From assembly GCA_944391005.1 (NCBI GenBank), contig CALXSB010000015.1:1-44437 (forward strand): DNA of 44,437 nt, read 5' to 3'. Position 1 is the stretch's first letter. Each line of letters begins with the position of its first letter. Shown here one piece after another: positions 24,533-31,980 of this stretch. The position numbers and the translations under genes were made by a program. The stretch comes from an uncultured Rickettsiales bacterium (GTDB lineage Bacteria > Pseudomonadota > Alphaproteobacteria > Rickettsiales > UBA1997). Under the pieces are notes generated by a model. It was given only the letters and a program-made list of their open reading frames with translations. It did no database searches and was not told the DNA's origin.

Positions 24533-25656
24533 ATCCCATTTTCTCTATAATATTTCTCAATCTCTTCATCAAGTATTCTCAACCCCTTATCAAGCGTTTG
24601 TCTAAACTTAATTTCTTCAGTTTCCATAGTTTCCATTATAAAATCTTCTCTCTCTTTAAGTTCCGTATAGTGTTCTCCCATTAAGTCTGTCAACCTTGGG
24701 ACGAGCCTAAACATTGATGGTTGATTTATGCCGAATTGATGTATATATAGCATAGCACGTCTTAGCAATCTCCTTAAAACGTATCCTCTTCCCTCATTTG
24801 ACGGCAAAACACCATCGGCAATTAAAAAAGATGTAGCCCTTAGATGATCAGCAATTACTCTATGCTGTAAAATAGCATCTTCATTACCAAAAAGTCCAAC
24901 AGAATTTCTAATTAAATCTTGAAATAGATCAATATCAAAGTTGTTATGTTTGCCCTGCACAACAGACGCTATTCTCTCAAGTCCCATTCCGGTATCAATA
25001 TTCTTTTTTTCAAGCGGAGTCATGCTTCCATCGGCATGTTTTAAAAATACCTCAAATACAACATTCCATATTTCAACATATCTATCTCCATCTTCATCGG
25101 GAGTTCCAGGCTTGCCTCCCCACACTTCAGGTCCGTAGTCATAAAATATTTCAGTGCAAGGACCAGCTGGTCCAACCTCACCCATTGACCAAAAGTTATC
25201 ATCAGTAGTAATTTTTATAATTCTATCATCCGGTAATTTTGCAATATCTTTCCATAGCTGATATGCCTCATCATCTGTATGATAAACCGTAGCCAATAAT
25301 TTTTCGGACGGCAAATTTAAATCATTAACTAAAAAATCCCATGACCACTTTATAGCATCTTTTTTAAAATAATCTCCAATTGAAAAATTGCCAAGCATTT
25401 CAAAAAATGTATGATGTCTTGCAGTTTTTCCAACATTTTCAATATCATTTGTTCTAATGCACTTTTGACAACTAGCCATTCTTTTTGATGGCGGAGTTTC
25501 AAGCCCTAAATAATAATTTTTTAAAGGAACCATGCCAGCAACAGTAAACATCAAGCTTGGATCGTTAGGAACTAACGATGATGATGGCAAAATCTTATGT
25601 TTTTTATCTGCAAAAAATTTTAAGTATTTTTCACGAATTTCATTTAAAGTTAACAT
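24517..25656 (-). CDS. alaS: Alanyl-tRNA synthetase, N-terminal piece (aminoacylation domain)
   Basis: 379 residues, start MLTLNEIREKYLKFFADKKHKILPSSSLVP. Class II motifs are intact: CQKCIRTNDIENVGKTARHHTFFEMLGNFSIGDYF (motif 2, about 63-97), NFWSMGEVGPAGPCTEI, EIWNVVF, and DTGMGLERIA (motif 3, 221-230). The tRNA-recognition helices run to FRQTLDKGLRILDEEIEKYY, where a normal AlaRS would continue to the segment found at the start of the 21479-23134 piece. Instead it ends RENGIKNEE and stops inside a heptamer repeat. A good promoter lies upstream, and the HEPN, MNT, GNAT and alaS C-terminal genes follow on the same strand without a terminator. Piece lengths and motif completeness suggest an active alpha subunit, not a pseudogene. 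Confidence 0.95.
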   Translation of the reverse strand: MLTLNEIREKYLKFFADKKHKILPSSSLVPNDPSLMFTVAGMVPLKNYYLGLETPPSKRMASCQKCIRTNDIENVGKTARHHTFFEMLGNFSIGDYFKKDAIKWSWDFLVNDLNLPSEKLLATVYHTDDEAYQLWKDIAKLPDDRIIKITTDDNFWSMGEVGPAGPCTEIFYDYGPEVWGGKPGTPDEDGDRYVEIWNVVFEVFLKHADGSMTPLEKKNIDTGMGLERIASVVQGKHNNFDIDLFQDLIRNSVGLFGNEDAILQHRVIADHLRATSFLIADGVLPSNEGRGYVLRRLLRRAMLYIHQFGINQPSMFRLVPRLTDLMGEHYTELKEREDFIMETMETEEIKFRQTLDKGLRILDEEIEKYYRENGIKNEE

Positions 25657-25674
25657 TGATAAACTAATATTTCT

Positions 25675-25703
25675 TTTATACTATGTAAATACTACAATGT
25701 CAG
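25675..25703 (-). promoter_or_regulatory. Promoter of the split alaS operon
   Basis: On the minus strand CTGACA (25703-25698), 17 bases, TATAAA (25680-25675), about 20 bases before the ATG at 25656. It is the only good promoter I see for the run from the N-terminal to the C-terminal alaS half. Confidence 0.6.
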
Positions 25704-25798
25704 ATATAAAAATCAATTATTTATCTATAATTTTTATTTTTAATTATTATCTTAATATTTTAGAGTTTTGTTTTTTATAATTAATAATGTTTTTTGAG

Positions 25799-25833
25799 AT
25801 ATATACAATACTGTTGTATAGCATTGTATATAT
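25799..25833. other. Hairpin between lpxA and alaS
   Basis: ATATATACAAT/ATTGTATATAT, 11-bp perfect stem with a 13-base loop, just after the lpxA stop codon. No T-run follows on the minus strand, so a terminator role is uncertain. Confidence 0.4.
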
Positions 25834-25839
25834 AAGATA

Positions 25840-26673
25840 TTATTTATTGTTTTCCGGAGTGCAAAACTGTCTGCTTGTTTCTGACTGTAAAAAATCTGCT
25901 ACTTCGTTGACTAATTTATTGTCTTTATAGTTCTCTCTTGATTTTTTAGATTTTTCTATAATTGAACTAGTATTATCTTTTGATTCAAAAACATCCTTGT
26001 AAAAATGCATTAAAGCGAATATTTCTTTTTTGTCTACACCGGATCTTTTTAATCCAACTAAATTTAAACCTTGCAATCTACTTCGTCTACCAGTTTCTGC
26101 ATAGGCCATTCCATATGGTATTAAATCTTCAGCTAAGCCAGAAAGACCACCAAGCATGGCACCATTTCCAATTTTAACTTTTTGATGAATTGCAGAAAGA
26201 CCACCAATTACAACATTATTTCCAATTACAACATGTCCAGCTAAAGTGGCGTTATTTGCAAATACACAATTATTTCCAACAACACAGTCGTGAGCTATAT
26301 GGGTATTTACCATTAATAAATTATTATTTCCAATTCTAGTAATTAAATTATCACCTTCGGTTCCTGGATGTATTGTGCAATGTTCTCTAATGTTGTTATT
26401 GTCTCCAATTATGATTTCTGATTTTTCACCATGATATTTTAAATCTTGTGGAATTTCTCCTATAGTAGCGAATGGGTATATTTTATTTTCTTTTCCTATT
26501 GTCGTATATCCTTCTATAACAACATGTGCTTTAATTTCGCAGTTATCGCCAATTTTAACATTTTGACCAATGATGGAATACGCTCCAATTTTAACGTTAT
26601 TTCCAATAATAGCTCCATCTTCTATTATAGCTGTGGGGTGAATTTCACAATTATCACCTATATTATTATTCAT
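25840..26673 (-). CDS. lpxA: UDP-N-acetylglucosamine acyltransferase
   Basis: First step of lipid A synthesis: moves a hydroxyacyl chain from ACP to UDP-GlcNAc. A left-handed beta-helix made of hexapeptide repeats ([22 protein letters not shown] and so on) fills residues 5-190; the catalytic His lies in [12 protein letters not shown], and the C-terminal helical part has [24 protein letters not shown] chose the ATG at 26673 because it puts HPTA at the normal distance from the start; an upstream ATG at 26724 would add 17 non-family residues. It stands alone, without lpxD, fabZ or lpxB. Confidence 0.95.
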   Translation of the reverse strand: MNNNIGDNCEIHPTAIIEDGAIIGNNVKIGAYSIIGQNVKIGDNCEIKAHVVIEGYTTIGKENKIYPFATIGEIPQDLKYHGEKSEIIIGDNNNIREHCTIHPGTEGDNLITRIGNNNLLMVNTHIAHDCVVGNNCVFANNATLAGHVVIGNNVVIGGLSAIHQKVKIGNGAMLGGLSGLAEDLIPYGMAYAETGRRSRLQGLNLVGLKRSGVDKKEIFALMHFYKDVFESKDNTSSIIEKSKKSRENYKDNKLVNEVADFLQSETSRQFCTPENNK

Positions 26674-26880
26674 TATTATATCATTTATTATAATTGTATT
26701 CTTTTTATGTGCGTAATTTAACATAAATTAATCTTTAATATTCTACAATTATATTACATTTTAAAATATTTTTATACAAATATATTTTTATTACAAAATA
26801 TTACATTTATGAAATTTGTTATTTTTATACTGCCATAATATTTTCGGAATTTTAACCTAAAGAAAAAACAAAAAAGTAAA

Positions 26881-27285
26881 ATGATAATAATAAATAAATT
26901 GCAAAAGTCAGTATACGATTGTTTAAAATCTCAAAATAGTCAGAATTTTCAAAATATTGTGGGAATTTTCACATACATTGAAAAAAATATGGATTTGCCA
27001 TATATATTTATGACGATTAAAGATTTTAATGATATATCAACATTTTCAAAAGGTATATATTCAGTAAAGCTATCAATTAATATTTATGATAAAAATACAA
27101 CCAATAGTTTTGTTATAAATATTGCCAATGAAATTAAAAATATTTTTAAAAATTTATCAAATTTTATAATTGATGAGTATGATTTAATTGATATAAAATA
27201 CAATGATTTTAGTATTTTATTAGAAAATAATAATGATATATGGCATGGAGAATTGAGCTATAATATTATAATAGGAGAGAAATAG
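26881..27285 (+). CDS. DUF3168-like phage/GTA tail-type orphan protein
   Basis: 134 residues, complete. The pattern INKLQKSVYDCL, then LPYIFMTIKDFNDISTFSKGIYSVKLSINIYDK, a helix FVINIANEIKNIF, and the end DIWHGELSYNIII matches the DUF3168 family (known as a small head-tail/tail completion protein of phages and of the Rhodobacter-type gene transfer agent). No other phage gene is nearby. The family call is by pattern and from memory. It may be a GTA remnant kept alone or co-opted. There is no Shine-Dalgarno before the ATG at 26881. Confidence 0.5.
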   Translation: MIIINKLQKSVYDCLKSQNSQNFQNIVGIFTYIEKNMDLPYIFMTIKDFNDISTFSKGIYSVKLSINIYDKNTTNSFVINIANEIKNIFKNLSNFIIDEYDLIDIKYNDFSILLENNNDIWHGELSYNIIIGEK

Positions 27286-27304
27286 AATTTTTTTAAAATA
27301 AAGC

Positions 27305-27332
27305 TTGACTAATAAAAAAATACAACTATAGG
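27305..27332 (+). promoter_or_regulatory. Candidate promoter of the arginine decarboxylase gene
   Basis: TTGACT (27305-27310), 16 bases, TATAGG (27327-27332), leaving a leader of about 75 bases that contains a strong Shine-Dalgarno at its end. Confidence 0.4.
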
Positions 27333-27413
27333 TAGTAATAACTTTAGTATTTTTTAAAATTTCTAAAAAATATTAAAGCATTAAAAAACCTAATAATAAA
27401 AATAAGGAGAAAT

Positions 27414-28049
27414 ATGACAGTAGGAACTAGATACCCAACTTTAGCATTTCATACAGGTGGGGCAGGTCAAGCAAATGATGGTATTCCACCACAACCATTT
27501 GAGACTTTCTGCTATGATTCAGCGTTAATGGAAGCAAAAATACAAGACTTTAATGTTGTTCCATATACTTCTGTTTTGCCAAAGGAATTATATGGAAATA
27601 TTGTGCCTGTTGATTCTGTTGTGGATCAATTTAAACATGGTGCAGTGCTTGAAGTTATCATTGCTGGCAATGGTGCAAGAATTGAAGACCATAAGGCAAT
27701 AGCGACTGGTGTTGGTATTTGCTGGGGTAAAGATTCAAAAGGTGAATTAATTGGCGGCTGGGCTGCAGAATATGTAGAATATTTTGATACTCCAATTGAT
27801 GATGAAATAGCAGAAGGACATGCTAATATGTGGTTGAATAAATCTCTAAATCATGAATTGGAAATTAGAGGTGTTCAAAAACATAGCGAATTCCAAATTT
27901 TCCATAATTATATTAATATAACTGAACCTTTTGCCTACTGTTTAACTTGCTTAGGCTTTTTAAATTTTGAGTATGCTGATCCAGCAACTCCAAATATGAA
28001 GTTGGTAAAGCCAAGCAATAAAATTATTAAACCAAATATGAAAAAATAA
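27414..28049 (+). CDS. Pyruvoyl-dependent arginine decarboxylase (AaxB-like)
   Basis: 211 residues. Converts arginine to agmatine and CO2 using a pyruvoyl group made by self-cleavage. The cleavage site is in [15 protein letters not shown]: Thr52-Ser53, the same residues and numbers I recall for the chlamydial AaxB enzymes (archaeal enzymes use Ser-Ser). Other family segments: [35 protein letters not shown] and [12 protein letters not shown], whose Glu near 119 probably is the catalytic acid. The precursor would give a beta chain of 52 and an alpha chain of about 159 residues. AAGGAGA at 27404-27410 is the best Shine-Dalgarno in the window, which suggests high or inducible expression. No arginine/agmatine antiporter is adjacent. 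A likely role is acid resistance or arginine depletion; polyamine supply is the alternative. Confidence 0.87.
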   Translation: MTVGTRYPTLAFHTGGAGQANDGIPPQPFETFCYDSALMEAKIQDFNVVPYTSVLPKELYGNIVPVDSVVDQFKHGAVLEVIIAGNGARIEDHKAIATGVGICWGKDSKGELIGGWAAEYVEYFDTPIDDEIAEGHANMWLNKSLNHELEIRGVQKHSEFQIFHNYINITEPFAYCLTCLGFLNFEYADPATPNMKLVKPSNKIIKPNMKK

Positions 28050-28058
28050 TTTTATAAT

Positions 28059-28089
28059 AATAACCCATTAATATAATTAATGGGTTATT
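28059..28089. terminator. Bidirectional terminator between arginine decarboxylase and rbfA
   Basis: Perfect 14-bp stem AATAACCCATTAAT/ATTAATGGGTTATT with a three-base loop, T-rich on the plus side, between convergent genes. Confidence 0.82.
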
Positions 28090-28105
28090 TCAATATATTT
28101 TTCTA

Positions 28106-28486
28106 TTATTTATTTGAAAACTTTTTTGATTCCTCTTCTATAATTTTGTTCATTTTGAATATTTTTTCATTTGAATTATCAAGTATAAAAATTGGCTCCG
28201 GAACATATCTTAAATTTACTCTTTTTGCTAATAAATCTTTTATTGCATATATATTTTCCTTGTTTAAATTTTTTATAACATTATTTTTATCCTTTTGTTC
28301 CATATTCATTATGTCAATATATATTTTTAAATTTCTCAAGTTCGGACTTATATCAACATCCGTAATTGAAATAAAAAATGGTTTGTTATTAAAATACATT
28401 TCACTCTTACTAAATAACTCTAATAAGACATGCTTTATTTTTTCCTGGGTTCTTAATTGCAATACACTTTTTGGTTTATTTGACAT
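28106..28486 (-). CDS. rbfA: Ribosome-binding factor A
   Basis: 126 residues, a KH-fold protein that helps mature the 16S rRNA 5' end and is needed for growth in the cold. Recognised by RTQEKIKHVLLELF at the N-terminus, ITDVDISPNLRNLKIYIDI in the core, and LAKRVNLRYVPEPIFILDNS near the end (the RVxLRYxPxLxF motif). infB, its common upstream neighbour, is absent; instead a 76-residue unknown gene precedes it by eight bases. Confidence 0.94.
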   Translation of the reverse strand: MSNKPKSVLQLRTQEKIKHVLLELFSKSEMYFNNKPFFISITDVDISPNLRNLKIYIDIMNMEQKDKNNVIKNLNKENIYAIKDLLAKRVNLRYVPEPIFILDNSNEKIFKMNKIIEEESKKFSNK

Positions 28487-28494
28487 AAATTTTA

Positions 28495-28725
28495 CTAATT
28501 TTGTTTAGATTGATTATTTTTCTTTATTTTTGTAAAGTCAATCATTTTGTTTTGATTTTGTTTTTCTGATTTTAAAACTTCATTTTTTATTTCTTTTGTT
28601 AATGACTCTATATCATTTAAATGTTGATTTATTTCGTTATCTTGAAATGGTGCATTTTCAAGTATTGAGTTTTTATTTTCATTTATATTAAAATAATCAA
28701 CTTTAACAATTTTTTCCTTTGACAT
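28495..28725 (-). CDS. Hypothetical protein, 76 residues, upstream of rbfA
   Basis: I do not recognise it. It is polar, rich in Lys, Asn, Glu and Gln, with a probable helix INQHLNDIESLTKEIKNEVLKSEKQNQNK and no membrane segment. It is eight bases from rbfA on the same strand, so the two are cotranscribed; a role near ribosome maturation is only a guess from position. Confidence 0.55.
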   Translation of the reverse strand: MSKEKIVKVDYFNINENKNSILENAPFQDNEINQHLNDIESLTKEIKNEVLKSEKQNQNKMIDFTKIKKNNQSKQN

Positions 28726-28887
28726 TTATATAATGTTTAATTTAATATAATAGATATTAATATTGAAAATTCAATAATCAATAAAAATTTTGTTTTAAAA
28801 TTATCTGAAATTTTTAATGTTATTATATAAAATATTGCTTTATAAAAATAATAATTTTAAAATTGACAATTATAATATTTTATAAGA

Positions 28888-30987
28888 ATGAAGAATTTTT
28901 TAAAAATTTTACTTTTTTATTTAATTTTAAGCTATGGCACTATAGCAGCCTTTGCAAAAGTTGTTTATAAAAATAGCGAAAAGCAAAACCTCTTTTTTAA
29001 AACAAATCAGGATATAAAAGTTAAATTAACGGTTAGTGATGCTGATATTAAAACTTTCAACAAAGTTGTTAGTCTTCTTGAAAAGGAAAAATGGAGCGAT
29101 GCATTATCTTGGGCCGATTCAATAAAGAGTGAAAATCTAAAAGATTCAATGGTTGAATATGTTTTATGGAAAAAATATTCAAGATTAGATTCAAGTCTTG
29201 CTGATTCTGAATTTAGCAATTTATTAAACTTTATTTTAACGCATCCATATTTGCCTAATATAGTGTATTTAAAAAGCAAAGCTGAGAATATGTATATAAA
29301 TAATAAAATACCATATGAATTTGTTGAGGAATATTTTAATCAAGTAAATCCAGTTAATACTAGAACGGCAATATATTTATTGAACGATAGAATAAAAAAT
29401 AATAAAGATATAGAAAATATTAATTCGGATATTGTAAATACATTTTATGATTATAAATTTGACAACTACAGTTTAGATAGTTTTTTAGATAATTTTGACA
29501 GCTATTTAAAAGAGAGTAATTATGCATATAAAGTTGAAGATTTAATATGGGACAAAAATTTTGATATGGCAAATAAGCTTATAAAAAAGCTTGGGACAGA
29601 AAACAGAATATTATATTCCGGAATAATTCAAATAAATAAAAATCCAAAATATATAAATAATATTTTAAGATCTGTTCCTAGAAATTTAAGAAAAAACGAA
29701 CTGTTGTTATATACTAGATTTATTTATGAATACAAAAATAAAAATTCAAGAGATGCTTTAAAAATTTTACTTTCTTTAACGGATAAAACTAAGAGACCGG
29801 AAAAATGGTGGCTATATCAAAAATATTATGCTAGAGAGAGTATAAGAGATAAAAATTATAAACAAGCTTATTTTTTATCTGTTAATAATAATTTGCCAAA
29901 AAATAGTCCCGATTATTCTGAAGCACAATGGATGGCTGGGTGGATAGCTCTTACTTTTTTAAAAGATCCAAAAACTGCTTATTACCATTTTTACAATATG
30001 TATGATGTTGTAAATTATCCAATAAGCAAGTCTAGAGCTGCCTATTGGGCAGGAAGAGCGATGGAAGATGATAATAATTTAGAAGAGGCTATAAAATGGT
30101 ATAATATTGCATCACAGTATCCTCTATATTTTTATGGGCAGCTATCATTTCATGCGAAGAATGAACTTTTAAGCATACCATCACTTACAGATAAAAATCC
30201 GTTGCCAGAACCGCCAGTATTTACAAAAGAAGAAGAAAATATTGCACTTGATAATAATGTAGTTAAAATGGCCTATATAATGGCAAAATGTGGCGAAAAT
30301 AAGAGAGACTATACTGAACTTTTTAAAAACGCGATTAATTCCGCTAAAACTAAAGGGGAAATGAGTGCAATATTTGAAATTATAAAAAATACAGAAGATG
30401 AACAGCTAATTACGCAATTAGCAAAGTATTTGACCTATAAAGATGTATATTTTGTTGATAATTTATTCCCCGTATTGAATATAATAAATTTAGAAAATCC
30501 CAATTCAAACTTAATTCATTCTATAATAAAACAAGAAAGTGGTTTTCATGTATCTGCAGAGAGTAGAGTGGGGGCTACTGGATTTATGCAATTGATGCCA
30601 GCAACCGCAAGGGATGTTGCAAAAAAAATGAACTTAAATTATAATGAAAGATCATTAAGGACTAATCCTGCCTATAATATTTTATTAGGTTCCTATTATA
30701 TAAATTCTTTAATTAAACAGTTTGATGGATCTCAAATTCTAGCTATAGCTTCCTACAATGCCGGTGCAACACCAGTTAGGAGGTGGATGAGAGATTATGG
30801 AGATCCAAGGGAAATGAATAATATAAAAGATATAGTCAATTGGATAGAATTAATAGGATATTCGGAAACAAGAAATTATGTTCAAAGAATAGTTGAAGGT
30901 TCTATAGTGTATGAATATATTTTAGAAAAGGCAAATGATGAAATTGCTAAACAAATGGATACAAAACAAAATGTTGATAGTAGATAG
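28888..30987 (+). CDS. slt: Soluble lytic murein transglycosylase
   Basis: 699 residues. A signal peptide (about 1-23, FLKILLFYLILSYGTIAAFA) sends it to the periplasm. Residues about 40-510 are an all-helical superhelix as in Slt70, with TPR-like pairs such as YWAGRAMEDDNNLEEAIKWYN. The catalytic SLT domain follows: LIHSIIKQESGFHVSAESRVGA with Glu550 as the acid, GFMQLMPATARDVA, NILLGSYYIN and AIASYNAGATPVRRWM. It cleaves peptidoglycan to 1,6-anhydromuropeptides. The 3' end overlaps the YihY gene. Confidence 0.95.
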   Translation: MKNFLKILLFYLILSYGTIAAFAKVVYKNSEKQNLFFKTNQDIKVKLTVSDADIKTFNKVVSLLEKEKWSDALSWADSIKSENLKDSMVEYVLWKKYSRLDSSLADSEFSNLLNFILTHPYLPNIVYLKSKAENMYINNKIPYEFVEEYFNQVNPVNTRTAIYLLNDRIKNNKDIENINSDIVNTFYDYKFDNYSLDSFLDNFDSYLKESNYAYKVEDLIWDKNFDMANKLIKKLGTENRILYSGIIQINKNPKYINNILRSVPRNLRKNELLLYTRFIYEYKNKNSRDALKILLSLTDKTKRPEKWWLYQKYYARESIRDKNYKQAYFLSVNNNLPKNSPDYSEAQWMAGWIALTFLKDPKTAYYHFYNMYDVVNYPISKSRAAYWAGRAMEDDNNLEEAIKWYNIASQYPLYFYGQLSFHAKNELLSIPSLTDKNPLPEPPVFTKEEENIALDNNVVKMAYIMAKCGENKRDYTELFKNAINSAKTKGEMSAIFEIIKNTEDEQLITQLAKYLTYKDVYFVDNLFPVLNIINLENPNSNLIHSIIKQESGFHVSAESRVGATGFMQLMPATARDVAKKMNLNYNERSLRTNPAYNILLGSYYINSLIKQFDGSQILAIASYNAGATPVRRWMRDYGDPREMNNIKDIVNWIELIGYSETRNYVQRIVEGSIVYEYILEKANDEIAKQMDTKQNVDSR

Positions 30988-31879
30988 TATAATAAATAAA
31001 ATAAGAAAAAAGATATTTTTTGCAAAAATAAAAAAGTTTTTTAAAACAATGTGGACTGTTATATTTAAAACAATATTCACATTTAATTTGCATGCAGGCA
31101 CTGAAAATGCGGGGTATTTAGCTTTTTCAATACTTTTTGCTATATTTCCATTTATGATATTTTTTACTATTATAATAGGCTATATGGGACAAACTGAAAT
31201 TGGAACAAAATTAATAGAAATGTTCCAATTGGCATTGCCGGACGATATTGTAAAAACACTTTTTCCAGTTATAGACAATGTTATAAACGGACCAAAAGCT
31301 GGAATTCTTTCAATAGCTACATTGACATTAATATGGAGTGCTTCTTCATTGGTTCAAGGTTTAAAAGTTGTTCTTGATAAAGCTTTTAGAATTAAAAGCA
31401 AAAATTCATATTTTTTAGGAAGGCTTGGAAGTATAATTAAATTTTTATTAATGACAATATTTATAATAGCTGCAATTTTTACTACTATAATTTTTCCGAA
31501 AATTCTATTATTTTTAAATAAATTCATACCTATAGATTATGATTCTGATAATATTCTGATATTTTTAAAACCTCTTTTATTAAATTTATTTCTATTAACA
31601 TTTATATTGTCCATATATTACATTGTTCCTTCTAAACAAAATAGATTAAAGGATGTTTTTTGGGGTGCTATATTGACGTTAATAGGATGGATTATTTCGT
31701 TAAAAATTTTAACTTTTTATTTACAAAAAATGGCTAAATTTCAGGTTGTATATGGAAGTCTGGCTGGTATTATAATAACACTATTCTTCTTTCATATTAT
31801 GGCTATTATATTAATTTTCGGAGCTGAGTTTAATTACAATCTAAATGAATATTTTTTTAAAAATAAATTAAATAATTAG
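30938..31879 (+). CDS. YihY/BrkB family inner-membrane protein
   Basis: 313 residues with about six hydrophobic helices. Family marks: AGYLAFSILFAIFPFMIFFTIIIGY near residue 60, then WSASSLVQGLKVVLDKAFRIK, ILSIYYIVPSKQNRLKDVFWGAILT, and VYGSLAGIIITLFFFHIMAIILIFGAEFNY. The family was once labelled ribonuclease BN by mistake and its function is still uncertain; transport has been suggested. GAAAAGG six bases before the ATG at 30938 decides the start (a second ATG lies at 30935); both are inside slt, implying coupling. Confidence 0.88.
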   Translation: MKLLNKWIQNKMLIVDSIINKIRKKIFFAKIKKFFKTMWTVIFKTIFTFNLHAGTENAGYLAFSILFAIFPFMIFFTIIIGYMGQTEIGTKLIEMFQLALPDDIVKTLFPVIDNVINGPKAGILSIATLTLIWSASSLVQGLKVVLDKAFRIKSKNSYFLGRLGSIIKFLLMTIFIIAAIFTTIIFPKILLFLNKFIPIDYDSDNILIFLKPLLLNLFLLTFILSIYYIVPSKQNRLKDVFWGAILTLIGWIISLKILTFYLQKMAKFQVVYGSLAGIIITLFFFHIMAIILIFGAEFNYNLNEYFFKNKLNN

Positions 31880-31920
31880 TATTTGTTTTTATATTGTTGA
31901 TTAAATATTTTTGATAAAAA

Positions 31921-31948
31921 ATTGCCTTATTTATATAAATAAGGTAAT
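31921..31948 (-). terminator. Intrinsic terminator of thyX
   Basis: A perfect 20-base palindrome CCTTATTTATATAAATAAGG extended by ATTG/TAAT. On the minus strand it is followed by TTTTTTATC, and it lies between convergent genes, so it may serve both. Confidence 0.75.
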
Positions 31949-31980
31949 CTATATGTTTGAGCTTTATAAGTTAATGTTGT

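Noticed and set aside
28080-28508. 142-codon open frame on the plus strand
   Set aside because: It is antisense to rbfA and its upstream neighbour; the composition is Phe/Ile/Ser-rich, as expected from reading an AT-rich gene backwards.
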